64,000 nucleotides of DNA from Pohlia nutans (taxonomy: Eukaryota > Streptophyta > Bryopsida > Bryales > Mniaceae), in the NCBI GenBank assembly GCA_022496805.1, contig CM040093.1, positions 6,596,213 through 6,660,212 of the forward strand, given 5' to 3'. The notes under the pieces are model-generated. The model had not been told where the DNA came from, did no database searches, and saw nothing but the letters and a program-made list of their open reading frames with translations. Each line of letters starts with the position of its first letter. The first letter of the stretch is position 1. Made by a program: the position numbers and the translations under genes. Positions 1 to 12,075 of the stretch are shown here, piece by piece.

Positions 1-150
1 TTCCGGTCCAGCTCGCTTACAAGGAGGAGGGAGGTCCGGTCGTGACTGCATTGCCACCCAATTTGCTACACTGCTTCAGGACGTGACTTGCCAACTGCGA
101 GAGCGCCGCCTTGCAGCTGCTGCAGAGGGAAGTTTCTGATCGAGGAGGCA
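1..150 (-). pseudogene. Possible decayed lipid transfer protein fragment
   Basis: On the minus strand the stretch around positions 60-95 resembles the part of the neighbouring lipid transfer protein genes that encodes the CC motif. It shares GCAAGTCA and GAAGCAGTGT blocks in the same order, but with small deletions and an in-frame TAG. No signal peptide or other cysteine motifs can be read around it. It is either a decayed seventh copy or a chance match at the window edge. Confidence 0.35.
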
Positions 151-899
151 CATGTAGCCTTAATCGATTTCGACCAATATAATTATGCGAAGGTCAGTTA
201 GACCATTCATGCAATTCCAGCACTCGTCTCCAATAATTCTGCTGGCAGTTTGGTCGTGCCTTGATGCGTGTTTTCCACATGTACGTCATCTGCTTTAATT
301 GGGCTCGTCAACAACTGAATGCACCTTCATTCGTCTACGCTATGCAAGTGGGCTTAATTTTCAACGGTGTCTTGTGCGTGCATTCTCTCTGGATCCTCGT
401 TGTAAGAGAGAACAGGTACCTGGGGTTCATTTGTGGAACTGACCTCACTGCAGATTATACGGCGATAACATTCTGCTGAGGTGAAGTGAGTAGGAAGTCT
501 GAGGCACCCAAGAAGTTGACATTTTAGGAAGCCTTTGTAGGCTGTAGTTCTTTAGCAATTGAAAGATATTAGCCTTATGAAAACTTGACAACCCTTCCTT
601 TCTAGTGGATTGTTCTTGCTGTGCTCAACAGGCTGAGCTCAAAATTACGTTGTTGTATCACAACGACTGTGCAGTGCCTCAGCATGCGAGTTCAGAACGT
701 CTTATATATACGAGTGTAAAAGCTGCATTAGTATGGGTTGTGCACTGACACTATCATTGAACTCGCAAATCAAACATTTGGCTAAATTTATCCAAATGTC
801 ATACTGACTCTCAATCAAATACCAGACAATCGAAAACCAGCAGCAAGTTCACGATTGGGGCAATGTAATATATCCGGTCAGGGAGTCGAAGGTCATCAT
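151..899. other. No gene recognised
   Basis: Short open frames only, with no recognisable protein family, RNA gene or repeat. It is probably intergenic DNA downstream of the first lipid transfer protein gene. Confidence 0.5.
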
Positions 900-1123
900 G
901 ATGAAATTGCAACAACGGCGTAGCTCCACAATCCAAGCACAATCACCAGACTGCGCCCCAATTCCTACAGCCTGATAGATTCAACCTTAGACTACTTCCA
1001 GATGCTAATCTAATATACCCCCAGCATTCAACTACGGCATCCTTCAGAGGTCCTGAGCAAGTTTAAGACTTGAGCAGTGTCGGTTGGACGCCGTTTGCAA
1101 ATTGGAGCTTCAACCATTTGCGC

Positions 1124-1701
1124 TCAGCTTCCGGGGACACGGATTCCTGCAGGTTATGCAAAGAACAGCCAAACAGCACCTTAGCTTTACGAAATCAATG
1201 GAAAAATCAGCAACTGGCGCTGCAAGGTATTTGCTTCTGAAACACTTCAGCCCATTCAAGATGTATGGCATTGCATGATTAGTCGACGTCGCTTCAATGA
1301 ACATAGATCAAATTACTAGCGATAGAGCAGTTTCTGAATGACGAAGTAGAAGTGGGACCGGGGCAGAGTCGAAATGTGGAATGGGTACCTTGGCAGACGA
1401 AGCCCTTGGGGACAGCAATGCGGCATTTTTGGGGGATGCCCAGGGCGATGCGAGGCACCACTCCCTGCGCCTTGGCCAGCGAGTTGCTGAGAAGAGAACA
1501 CAAACACTTGGCTCCTGCACTGCCCTGCCCCATCTTGGCCACGTTGCTGCAACACTGCTTCGAGGGCATGACTTGCGCATTCTTGCTGGCGGCCATGCAC
1601 GGCACCAGCTGCATGATGTCGCACCCTGCCGCCCCTGCCGTCGTCATCTCCGCTGCCATCACCAGCACCACGCACAGTGCAACGGCTACCTGGAGCTTCA
1701 T
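1124..1701 (-). CDS. Secreted non-specific lipid transfer protein, copy 1
   Basis: The predicted 111-residue protein has a hydrophobic signal peptide (MKLQVAVALCVVLV...) and the eight-cysteine pattern C-X7-C-X14-CC-X14-CXC-X24-C-X9-C. Members of this family bind lipids in a disulfide-stabilised helical pocket and act outside the cell, for example in cuticle formation or defence signalling. Exon 1 is 1389-1701 and ends at a CAAG/GTACCC donor. Exon 2 is 1124-1146 after a TGCAG acceptor and adds only IRVPGS and the stop. The 242-base intron fits all six copies. An ATG eight codons upstream (1725) is open, but copy 6 diverges there, so MKLQ is the preferred start. No GPI-anchor tail is visible. 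Confidence 0.9.
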
Positions 1702-1849
1702 GATGTGGTTGTCTCCGTTGCCCATGTCGATCCGTGCAGCTATCCAGCGACTGAGAAATATCACCACAGGCGATTGAGACCTGCACGAGTAAAATTTCTG
1801 AGAGGGGGAGAGAGAGTGGTTGTGGTGGAGATGGACGTGAGAAAGTGAG

Positions 1850-2045
1850 AATATATAGTAAGCATTGCATGGGGTTTATTAATTAGGTAGGGGATTGAAG
1901 GATTTGATGAGATGGTGTATCCACTCTCCGTTGACTTGACAGTTGCTTCATCAAAGCAGTCGGTGGACAGTAGCTGCGGTGATGTGCCGGCATTTGAGAG
2001 TGTCAGGTATATATTTCGTAGTTACTTGTTGGTTGACTTTCGTTT
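1850..2045 (-). promoter_or_regulatory. Promoter of lipid transfer protein copy 1
   Basis: A TATA box (TATATAT on the minus strand, 1851-1857) lies about 150 bases upstream of the ATG and is conserved in the paralogues. Further up, 2029-2040 holds a block containing TTGAC, the core of a WRKY W-box. It is present in every paralogue at a similar place, which suggests shared regulation. Confidence 0.6.
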
Positions 2046-2059
2046 CTAAGCTGGTAGTT

Positions 2060-2564
2060 TGTGTGGGTGTTGATTAAAAGCTTTTGTATGATCACTCCGA
2101 TGACAGACAATCTTGTTTGTTAATCGAATCTTTTGAGAACGCATGCATTGTAATCGTCTTTGGAATCCAGCGGCGGAGCAGAATGTGCACGCACATCACC
2201 AGGTAACTTGACCTCCAAATTTGAATCACACTCTTGTCGAGTATTTATCAATATTGAAATGGTCATTTTCAAGATCAGTTCAAAGCTAACTTTCTAATCT
2301 AAACATTCGACCCATGAGATGCTATGCCCATTGATGGCATTGTGCACTGAAAAAACTGTTTCGTAAAAATATGTAATACAGTAAATACATCATTGGAACT
2401 TCTTACTTCCCTTACAAATCCCACACGGACTGTGATTTTTCTGAATTACAGGATGAGCTCAGGAACATGGTTGCCTTTGAACATGGGCTTTGAACAAATG
2501 CTCTTCTTGGAAGCGAGTCAGCAAAGGAGTTAATTTGTGGTGCAGTCTTTTAAATGCTTCTCAT
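2060..2564. other. Upstream flank, no gene
   Basis: Contains the GGAATCCAGCGGCGGAG block that recurs upstream of every lipid transfer protein copy. Nothing else is recognised. Confidence 0.5.
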
Positions 2565-2660
2565 TTTCTCTTTTGGACCAAACTTCATCAAAGTTGCAAA
2601 AGTAACATCTTATAACAAGTATAGGTTTTGCCCTTACCCCCCTTCGTCATCTAGGGGTTA
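2565..2660. repeat. Fragment of TTAA-type miniature element (right end)
   Basis: The text from ATGCTTCTCATTTTCTCTT to CGTCATCTAGGGGTTAA matches the right ends of the elements at 17499-18052 and 51027-51571. The left end is missing, so this is a truncated copy. Confidence 0.55.
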
Positions 2661-2667
2661 ACCACTA

Positions 2668-3200
2668 CACCGATTATTGCCATTACTGTAAGTTACAGTA
2701 ATTCAGTATTCTCACAATAATTGTGGTACTAGACCAGAAGTGAGAGTCACATTAATTGGGAGTATTTGAGAATTCTTACAATAATAGAGTTAACCAAAAA
2801 GAAGGGCATCCTACCTCCTTTTTGCTCTACTTCTAACCTCTCTATTGAACTATACTTCGGTTGAATAGTGTCGTGTCATATATTGTCCCCTTGTGGGCCA
2901 TAGGTTTGGAGCTTTGGTGAAAGGTGTGGGAGCCATAGCGAGGTATGAATAATAATGACAGTGCCTTGCTTTATATTGTCTCCGAACTTGTGGCATAGAC
3001 TAGTTTTTGGTCTATTTAAATTTCAATATGAGTTCAAGAGAAATTCAACATGAGTTTGCCAAAACTTTCCTCTCTGGGTTGACCTTTTAGTTAACTCTAA
3101 TGTACATACATTTGAGATGTATGTATTGAAATTAGTGAGGATTGATGTAAAGTCTCTAAACACTAATTATGTGACTCACAATAATAGCAATAATCGGTTA
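2668..3200. mobile_element. Possible miniature inverted-repeat element
   Basis: The segment opens with ACCGATTATTGCCATTACTG and closes with its approximate inverse, AATAATAGCAATAATCGG. ACAATAAT motifs recur in between. No coding capacity is visible. Boundaries and target duplication are uncertain. Confidence 0.4.
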
Positions 3201-4053
3201 GACAAAGTGTCAGTAACATGACGTCAATGACATCTACTGTACAAAACCTCCTAGTTTGTCATACTAGAATATTCTCAAAATATACATGATATATATTTTA
3301 AAATCTTCCAAAACATTTTTGGATATTACGGAATATTTCATCCAAGTTGTTTAACATATTTGACACTTGTCTAATTAGACAACCACGTACGACGTCAAAT
3401 ACAATGTCAACTTGGGTTCTTGGAAAGAAGTATGTGACATGACAACTGTGGTTTGCATTAACTTGTTCTTGAGTATTAGAATCTCATATTTTGTGTGAGT
3501 GGTGACGTTCAAAAGTGCCCAAATTTCTAAAAATCAACACTGGTATAGATCTGAGGTATGGATTGGCAAATGAAATTGCACCATTTTACTGAACCCTGCC
3601 AGCTCAAAATCACTATCACTGGAAGCACATTCAAAAACAGACATTGGATACACACAAGAAAACCCGATTTTGGAAAGTGAATTGGCGTATTAATCCAGAG
3701 AGTCAAAATTGTGAAATCCAAGTACTCACAGCAATAAAAACTAGGACAGGTATAGATCTGAAGTGCCAATCTTATGAAAGCATGAAATTTAGCCAATAAA
3801 ATGTGACGTTTATTGCAGGTATATGCCATCAATTGATGATTCAAACATCATATTCATGCCGTAGTTCTACAATACACGCACAATCAATCACCACCAGACT
3901 AGCTGCGCCCCAATTCCTACAGTCTCACACTTTCAACCTTCTCCTTCCTCATGCATGCTACTCTCTTACACAACTCCTGCATCCAAATTCCAGGGCACGT
4001 TTGACACTATCAGAGCAGTGTCGGTTGCAACTTGAAGCTTCAACCATTTGCGC

Positions 4054-4635
4054 TCAGCTTCCAGGGACACGGATTCCTGCAATCCAGAACAACCAAACAT
4101 CAGCTCAGCACCTTAGCATTACTACATTAATGCGTGACGCTGCAATGAAAGTTCAAATTGCTTCAGCCTTCCAGTCGAGCTAGTTAAGGTACATGGCAAT
4201 GTATGATTAGTCGACATCGCTTCAATGAAGCTAGACCAAATTACTATCGACAGAGCAGTTTCTGAATGACGAAGTAGAAATGGAATCGGGGCAGAGTAGT
4301 TGAAAGGTGGAATGGGTACCTTGGCAGACGAAGCCCTTGGGGACTGCAATGCGGCATTTCTGGGGGATGCCCAGGGCGATGCGAGGCACCACGCCCTGCG
4401 CCTTGGCCAGCGAGCTGCTGAGAAGAGAACACAAACACTTGGCTCCCGCACTGCCCTGCCCCATCTTGGCCACGTTGCTGCAACACTGCTTGGACGGCAT
4501 CACTTGGGCGTTCTTGCTGGCGGCCATGCACGGCACCAGCTGCATAATGTCGCACCCTGCCGCCGCTGCCGTCGTCGTCATCTCCGCCGCCACCACAAGG
4601 ACCACGCACAGTGCAACGGCTACCTGAAGCTTCAT
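4054..4635 (-). CDS. Secreted non-specific lipid transfer protein, copy 2
   Basis: Predicted 112 residues with a signal peptide (MKLQVAVALCVVLVV...) and all eight cysteines in the array's spacing. Exon 1 is 4320-4635 and exon 2 is 4054-4076, with a 243-base GT-AG intron. It differs from copy 1 mainly by extra Thr/Ala near the signal cleavage site and by SSSLAK in place of SNSLAK. The intact frame and conserved splice sites suggest a functional gene. Role as for copy 1: extracellular lipid binding. Confidence 0.9.
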
Positions 4636-4785
4636 GATGTGGTTGCCTCCGTTTCCCATGTCGATCCGTGCAGCTAACGAGCGACTCAGAAAGATCACCA
4701 CACTCGATTCAGAGACGTGCGAGAGTAAAATTCGTAAAAGGAGAGAGAGACTGGTTCTGGTGGAGATGAACTTGAGAAAGTGAGA

Positions 4786-4972
4786 ATATATAGGAAGCAT
4801 TGCATGGGGTTTATTAAGTAGGTAGGAGATTGAAGGATCTGATGAGATGGTGTATCCACTCTCCGTTGACTTGACAGTTGCTTCATCAAAGCAGTCGGTG
4901 GGCAGTAGCTCCAGTGATGTGCCGCCGTTTGAGAGTGTCAGGTATTCTTAGTTACTTGTTGGTTGACTTTGG
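4786..4972 (-). promoter_or_regulatory. Promoter of lipid transfer protein copy 2
   Basis: TATA box on the minus strand at 4786-4792, about 150 bases before the ATG. The W-box-containing block lies at 4959-4972. A GA-rich leader (GAGAGAGAGACTG on plus) lies between TATA and ATG, as in the other copies. Confidence 0.6.
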
Positions 4973-5502
4973 TTGAGCAGGTAGTTTGTGTGGGTGTTGA
5001 TTAAAAGCTTTAAATAGTATGATCTCTTCGATGATAATCGTGTTTGTTGATTGAAATCTTTGGGAGCTGTAGAGATCGCATGCATTGGAATTGTCTTTGG
5101 AATCCAGCGGCGGAGCGGAGTGTGCACATCAAGTTACGCTCACTTTTAATCTTGCATTTTGGCTTACTAAATTCTAACAAACTGCAAAATGGGTTCTGAT
5201 TGCATTACAAGAGGAATTATCTGATGGTTGATAACTTGGCTCATCACCTAAGTGACAGCTTCGGAAGATAAATTGATTAAATAGGTAACTACATGATTCG
5301 TTATATTGGTGAGTCTAATTTCTACCAATTGGAACAAATTTCACGTACTTTATGCCCAATTAAAATCACGAGACAATAACCTAGTCAAATGGATGTTGCA
5401 AATTCATCTAGTCCTGTTACTGGGAATACAGTTTGATTCTATGATTATCTTATTTTTGTAGAAGGTCTGTGCATGAGCCTACTTTGTCATAGTGGAGCTT
5501 AT

Positions 5503-5669
5503 TTAACCCCTAAAGGACCAAGAAGCCCAAATTGGGTCTCATGTTCGTTTTTACCAAGAAAAATTCAGTGATTCTGGAGATATAAATTTTGTGAATTATG
5601 TTTCTTACAATATGATTGATTGAATCATTCATTTTAAAACTATGAATCCTTGGTCCTTTAAGGGTTTAA
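5503..5669. mobile_element. Short MITE with TTAA target sites
   Basis: The ends are inverted repeats: CCCCTAAAGGACCAAG on the left and CTTGGTCCTTTAAGGG on the right, each flanked by TTAA. TTAA duplication is typical of piggyBac-type elements. Length is about 167 bases with no coding capacity. Confidence 0.7.
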
Positions 5670-6009
5670 ATTTTGTCTGAAGAACTTCCATATTTATGCC
5701 TGAATTTATTATTCTTGTATAGATTGCATGCTCCTTGCTTGTATAGACCTCTCAAGTGTATTCTTCAAGATTAGGAAACATCGCCAGGATCTGGGGATGT
5801 ATTACCCGTGGAACCTCTGTGCATGAATTTGTTCATGAGTACTAAGCGCTCATATAATTTGTGAAAATGGTGTGTTTCTGAGCGCAAAATTGGAGTCGTT
5901 CAAGAGCCCAAAGCTCCAAAACTAGGACAGGTATAGATATGGGGTACATCAATTGGCGATTGGAATTGCACGGTCATAAAAATGAATTCCGCCATTGTAA
6001 CAAATATGA

Positions 6010-6440
6010 GGCTCATTGTGCCTCCAAAATTCAGTCACCAACATATGCAACGACCAAGAATTTCAAGACTTCACCTAAAGCTCCAACAATTCATTACCGC
6101 TTGTAGGTGGGTGTGTAAGCTCAGCCAGTAAAGTTTGATTACAACAAAAACCAAATGTTCGATCAACATAAATAGAAGGATCAAATACACGTTCGACATG
6201 TATTGTATGCACATAGAGAGGATTCAGGAGACTAGTCCCTGGGCCAAAAAGTTGGGAGCTCAGGGGTCTAATAATGCTTTATACCTGCATGCTTACAAAG
6301 GAAAAGTGAAACTGAAATGCTAAAAATTTCTCCCCCTTAAAACTTCCCTAATGCTGAAGGGAGCTAAAATTATGAAGGGACTGAACCCATGATCCCCTTT
6401 AACCTCAATTGCACGAAAAGGGGCTGAATCCATCCACTTT
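6010..6440. other. Extra segment relative to the paralogous block
   Basis: The flanks on both sides are matched near 21545-21565, where this roughly 420-base stretch is absent. It is either an insertion here or a deletion in the other block. No terminal repeats are obvious and no gene is recognised. Confidence 0.4.
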
Positions 6441-6958
6441 AATCCGGGCTAACAATCCCAATCCTACCAGTTGTGGACTATACCCATGGTACGTTGAATA
6501 ATTATGGCATTAGAGTGCGTTAACAAAGTTAGGGCTCCCTTGATCCACTCATTGACACGTCACGAAGCATCAATCCTGTTCCAGATTTTGTTAATGGTCA
6601 AATTGATAAATTCAGAGCGCCAGCTTGTTGTGAAATCCAAGTGCTCATATATAAATTGCACCATATACTAGGACCGGTATAGAACTGAAGTGCCGATCTC
6701 TTGAAATTGTGGATTTAGTCATTGAAATTTCACGTTTATTGCAATAATATGTCATGATTCAAACACATATATGTTGTGGTTCCAGAATGCAAGCACAATC
6801 ACGAGACTGAGCCCCAATCCCTACAATCTGACACATTCAACCTTCTCCTTCCACATGCTACTCTCTCATACCCCAGGAATTAAAGAAACTACTCATTCGT
6901 GGGCACGATTGGGCCTTGAGCAGTGTCGTTTGCAACTTGAAGCTTCAACCATTTGCGC

Positions 6959-7544
6959 TCAGCTTCCGGGGACACGGATTCCTGCAATCAAGAACAACCA
7001 CACACAATTAGCTCAGCACCTTAGCATTACTACATCAATGCATGAGGCTGCAATTGATAAAGGCTTCTACTTCAACCTTCCAGTCTACCTGGTTAAGATA
7101 CATGACAATGCATGATCAGTAGTCGGCATCACTTCAATGAAGTTAGACCAAATTATTAGCGACAGAGCAGTCTCTGAATGACGAAGTAGAAATGGAATCG
7201 GGGTAGAGTAGTTGAAATGTGGACTAGGTACCTTGGCAGACGAAGCCCTTGGGAACAGCAATGCGGCACTTCTGAGGGATGCCCAGGGCGATGCGAGGCA
7301 CCACGCCCTGCGCCTTGGCCAGCGAATTGCTGAGAAGAGAACACAAACACTTGGCTCCCGCGCTGCCCTGCCCCATCTTGGCCACGTTGGTGCAACACTG
7401 CTTGGACGGCATAACTTGCGCATTCTTGCTGGCGGCCATGCACGGCACCAACTGCATGATGTCGCACCCTGCCGCCGCCGTCGTCGTCATCTCCGCTGCC
7501 AGCACCAGCACCACGCACAGCGCAACGGCTACCTGGAGCTTCAT
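6959..7544 (-). CDS. Secreted non-specific lipid transfer protein, copy 3
   Basis: Predicted 111 residues with a signal peptide and the complete eight-cysteine motif. Exon 1 is 7232-7544 and exon 2 is 6959-6981, with a 250-base intron. The residue after the CC pair is Thr (CCTN) where the other copies have Ser. Splice sites and the C-terminal IRVPGS are conserved. Function is inferred from the family: apoplastic lipid binding or transfer. Confidence 0.9.
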
Positions 7545-7693
7545 GATGTGGTTGTCTCCGTTGCCCATGTCGAACCGCGCAGCTAACGAGCGACTGAGAA
7601 AGATCACTACAGTCAATTGAGAGACGTACAAGAGTAAAATTCCTGAGTGAGAGAGAAACTGATTGTTGTGGAGATGAACGTGATGAAGTGAGA

Positions 7694-7882
7694 ATTTTAT
7701 AGTAAGCAAAGCATCAGGTTCATTAAGCAGGGCATCCAAGGATCTGCAGAGATGGTGTATCCAATCTCCATCGACTCTACCCTTCATCAAAGCAGTTGGT
7801 GGGCAGTAGATGCGTTGATGTGCTGCCATTCGCGAGTGACTGTCAGGTAATTATTCTTACTTACTTGTTGGTTGACTTTGGT
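7694..7882 (-). promoter_or_regulatory. Promoter of lipid transfer protein copy 3
   Basis: The TATA element is weakened to CTATAAAA on the minus strand (7695-7702), at the usual distance from the ATG. The TTGAC-containing block is at 7869-7882. The weaker TATA may mean different expression from the other copies. Confidence 0.5.
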
Positions 7883-8064
7883 TTCTAAGCTGCTAGTTTG
7901 TGAGGTATTGATTTTTTATTTTTTAATGATCACTCCGATGACAATCTTGTTTGTTGATCGAAATCTTTTAATTTGGAGCTGTTGAGAACGCATGCGTTGT
8001 AATTATCGTATTTGGAATCCAGCGGCGAAGCAGAGTACGTATCCACATCACCAGCTACCTTCAC

Positions 8065-8980
8065 CTCCAAATTGGATTCATTGTTCCCTGTTACATGTCC
8101 ATATTAAAATTGGCATTTAAAGATGATTTCAGAAGTAAACTACATAGCTAAACATAGTCAGACAAGCACATGTCGATTCAACCCTCGTGATGTAATGCCA
8201 ATGCATTCTGCATAATTCAAATAAAATTTAAAGGTATAACATTCTTCTTACTCCCACAATGAGAATTTTTTCCCCCGGGTTTTTGCACTTTGTGCTCATG
8301 AACGTGGTGGCCTTAGAACATTTGCTAAGAACATTGCACTTTAAAAGAAAGCTCAATTTCATCAAAAGTACGCTCTACAAAATTTAATGTGCATTATGAA
8401 GTTTTGAGATTTGAAAGTCACATATGTATTCCAATGAAAGGCTCATGTAGTGGTCGTGTTTCTATTGTGGCCATCTACTTTGGAGTTTGGAGCCCTATTT
8501 TAGTCATTCATTTGGAATTGTTGCTTTTCTATCAATGTGATTTTGGCCCACAATGGGGGTGTGGATGTAAGTTATTAGGACATGTACCTTAAAATTTTTA
8601 TAACAAATCCAATCTTTACTAGAAAAAAGAAGAATCTACTTATATTCCTTCTCATTTTCATTTGTCTTTGATATATATGAAATTATACATGAATACTCTA
8701 AATACCAGTATAATATCAATCACTTATTGTAACCATATTTGGCATTCTACAGTGCAATCTCTGCTTTATGTGAAGTACTAAATCGTTATAATATCATTTG
8801 GCATGTATAAAAATTAAGAAATGATTACAAAGAAGGCTAAATTCCTTTGCAATTGTTTAGTTCGTATTAGTTTTAGATTGATGTAGGTATATAATTTTTC
8901 ATCTTGCACCCCTTGGTGCAATAATCCAATGCATTGCAAGATGTCCTACAGAACTTGCTAAGCCAATCACTTGAGTTTAT
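8065..8980. other. AT-rich interval, no gene
   Basis: No supported gene. The open frame near 8389-8592 lacks recognisable features. Confidence 0.5.
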
Positions 8981-8982
8981 AA

Positions 8983-9290
8983 TAGGGTTGACTGTCCTAT
9001 TACCAACCACTTAAGCAATCTGACCTATATTTGGCAGTGGTAAATCCGGAAAAAAATTATGACCGCGTTCGAAATAGGATTTCATGAGGATTGCAAAAAA
9101 TTGCAACTTATAATTTGCATTTCTCAATTTTATACAAAATTCCAAAGTGCAAAGTAACCTCCGACCCAAAACCGATCACATGCTCTAATGTACAAATGAG
9201 GTACATCTTCCCTTTTAATATCTAGAAATTAGGCAAGAATCAGGGTGGTTGGTTTTAGGTACGTGGTTGGTAATAGGACAATCAACCCTA
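8983..9290. mobile_element. MITE with about 28-bp terminal inverted repeats
   Basis: The left end, TAGGGTTGACTGTCCTATTA..., is matched by the inverse right end, ...TAATAGGACAATCAACCCTA, with one mismatch over about 28 bases. Length is about 308 bases with no coding capacity. A TA dinucleotide at each end would fit a TA target duplication, but the symmetry makes this uncertain. Confidence 0.75.
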
Positions 9291-10154
9291 ATGCTTGCCA
9301 AAATTCTAAACAAAAACCGGTTTACATGAGGAGTGCACTCTTTTATGTGTGAGGAATCACATCAATGCACAAGAAAGGGATTAATTTGAACACTACCATA
9401 CTATGTATACATTCAAGAAGCATATTTAGGACTGAAAATAGGGTTGTATAATTACATTATACATATATATATGAACAAATATAAGAATATTCTAATTGTA
9501 CAAAAGGTATTTTAGAGGGGGTCATGAATGCACATGATTCCAAGGTTTAATAAAGAGTGCACCCCTCACATTGGTTTAAAGATTATATTCTTCATGTATA
9601 ACATTTTATAGTGGTTCTAGGACTTCACTATTTGCTATAGTGATGAGGAAATTCTCCGGGAAGTCACATAATGTATAATGTATTCGTTGGGAGACATGAG
9701 AGTACAACACATCTTTGTTGGAGGGATATCTTGGGGAGGTCACTATCTAAAAGTAGAAAACCACATAAGTTAGGGAGTCACGCTTCACACTATGGTTGAA
9801 AGTCAAGAGGCCATCGATTTCCATCAATCGGATAACAAGAAACTAAGAATTCGGCCTCTCGACCCTTCACACTAGAGGCCAAAGTCCAAAGGTTGTTGCC
9901 CTTCAAAATGCCTACATGGCAACACATTTTTTACCAACGTTGACTTTTTTACCAACGTTGACTCTCGAGGGAAGTTTGGGTTGAACGGAAATAGAAATTC
10001 AAACTATGGTCAAGAGGCCGTCAATTCTTTCTCATAAAAAATCAAAACTATATTTTATTGCCTATTTTCAGCCCATTTCTTTGGACTTTCAACAAAGTTT
10101 GGTCACTCAATTCCACAGCCTTTGGACTTGGACGGCTATAGTGTAAAGCGACCC
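9291..10154. other. Non-coding interval
   Basis: AT-rich, no gene. A 14-base direct repeat (TTTTTACCAACGTT) lies at about 9930-9957. A partly similar pair around 9800-10020 shares 'AAGAGGCC'. Confidence 0.4.
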
Positions 10155-10460
10155 TTAACCCTTTAACGTCCGATTCAACACTATTTTCAAAGAAGTGTTA
10201 TGAAATGTTTGATGAAAACCAAAAATGGGGCTGATGGTCAAAGCAAAGTTGTAAATGTCAATGTGAAGATCACATCTGTACGGTTGGATTCATTCTATTT
10301 TAATTTAATATTTTAAAATAAAATTTGCAAGGTTTTCTCTTGAAATTCAATTTAAAATCGCAAAGTAGCACAATTTAAAAAAAAAAAATGGTAATGAAAT
10401 TGGAATAACATGCACTTCAAGATGGTATGGTTTCCATTATTTGATTCTGCTTATTTTGGA
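10155..10460. repeat. Dispersed repeat, left part, TTAACCCTTTAA type
   Basis: Collinear with 57532-57830, with shared text such as GATTCAACA, AAATGTTTGAT, AAATGTCAATGT and ACATCTGTAC. No right terminus is found here, so it is a truncated copy of that element. Confidence 0.65.
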
Positions 10461-10799
10461 AAATCATATTTAAGGTCCCACTTTTTGAACTAAGAATGAA
10501 GCTTGACATAAATCAATTCTATTGTTTTTCTAAACATCATAATAACTTGTTTTGAAGATCCAACTATAGAAAGAATAGTCAACTTGCTCAAAAACTAAGA
10601 GAAATTTTGGTGGATGAAAACTATCCAATTTGGATGAGAATATAACAATTTCAATCATACACACTTGTCCTACTTGACGAATCGCACTCACCAAATCTTG
10701 AGCACCTGGGCAGTGAGTGCGAAGTCAGGAGCGGAGCAGAGGACGCTAAACTATTTGCAGCAGACTGACAGCTAGGGGAACGGGGTGGCAGGATGCGTA

Positions 10800-11260
10800 A
10801 GAATCTCCACAGACACAAAGCAAGATGAGCACCGGGGCAGGACGCCCTGTGATCGCACCAGAAACACAACAAGGGGAGCGCCTAAACCCCAAACTGCAAG
10901 AATTGCAGCAGACATAGCAAGAGGAGCATTGTGGCAGGACACGCAAAAAAAGCAAAAGAAACAACAAGGGGAGCGGGGCGGAGGATGTACAAGAACCGCA
11001 AAAGAAAAAGCAAGGGAGCGGGACGGAGGACGTGCAAGAGGCACCTGAAACTAAGTAAGGCGAGCGCCGGGGCAGGACACGCAAGGATTGCACCAAACAC
11101 ACAGCAAGGGGAGTGCCTAAACCTCAAACCGCAAGAATCACAGTAAACACAGCAAGAGGAGCGCCGCGGCAGGACGTGCAAAACGCGCGAAGGAAACAAC
11201 CAGGGGAGCGGGGCGGAGGACGCGGAAGAGAGGCACCTGAAACTAAGTAATGACAACCTC
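10800..11260. repeat. GC-rich degenerate tandem repeat
   Basis: Two units of about 230 bases recur (10824-11062 and 11063-11255). Each contains GGGGCAGGAC, CAAGGGGAGCG, CCTAAACC and GGAGCGGGGCGGAGGA. Open frames on both strands here are by-products of base composition. Confidence 0.6.
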
Positions 11261-11429
11261 GTGTCGGCAAAGGACGAGCAAAACTATGGGAAGAAGAACA
11301 ACACTCATTGCAGGGAGTAATGAGTATGTTGTGCAGCACGTCCCATCGCTGCTGGAGCACGTCAGATCGATTTACATCCCACATTAAATTTGTATCCTAC
11401 ACGTTTCAAGTACCAATGATTAAATTGCG

Positions 11430-11690
11430 TGGACGGAGGCGTCATAGACGAAATCGTCGTGGACGAGAAGCGACGGCTCCGTCGGCATCAGGCGGCGGAG
11501 GTCGGGCCGGGACGAGACGCGCACACGTCTTGCCCTGGCCGGGTCGGGGACACGGGGCCGCACATCCTGCAGGACGGGGCCGGCGCGGGCGCAGGAACAA
11601 GGCCGACACTGGCACGGGGACGGGGCTGTAGGCGGGCGGAGCCGTGCCACGGCAACGTTGGAGGCCGCGGACTTTGAATGACGGGTTTAA
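11430..11690. other. GC-rich island
   Basis: A CpG-dense stretch within AT-rich surroundings. Overlapping open frames exist in several frames on both strands and none has a recognisable domain. It is comparable in texture to 50050-50205. Confidence 0.4.
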
Positions 11691-11699
11691 CGTCCTGCA

Positions 11700-12070
11700 A
11701 TTCAAATTCCATTGGAAAGTAAATTTGATGTAGTATTTTTAAATATTTTTTATTTTTTCAAAAAAACATGTTTTTGTTTCGAACATCCTGTTAAAAATAG
11801 GCAGTGAACAAAAAATGGTCTCTTGAGAGCTTAGGGGTTAATTGACATTATATATTTACCACATTCAGTCAAGGTTGTCACAGTGCTTGAAGAGTTGCCT
11901 GCCCATCCGGTCCAATACGCCTCCTCCCTCCTTGATATACCAAAAAGTCAAAGACATTTGAACATAATCTCAGAGTATTTGAGCACATTCACAAAATATT
12001 CCTATTAAAATCCTAATTTATCCAACACTAATAGGACAAAAGGTTAGCCTTGGCTACCCCTATGCACTGA
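11700..12070. other. Non-coding interval
   Basis: AT-rich. No gene, RNA or repeat recognised. Confidence 0.4.
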
Positions 12071-12075
12071 AAGCC

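Noticed and set aside
1352..1848. Long plus-strand frames opposite the lipid transfer genes (also at 4300, 7212, 16596, 19983, 22294)
   Set aside because: They recur exactly opposite conserved cysteine-rich exons and reflect GC-rich codon use of the real genes on the minus strand.
10651..11712. Several overlapping frames on both strands
   Set aside because: They derive from GC-rich tandem repeats. No consistent frame or domain.
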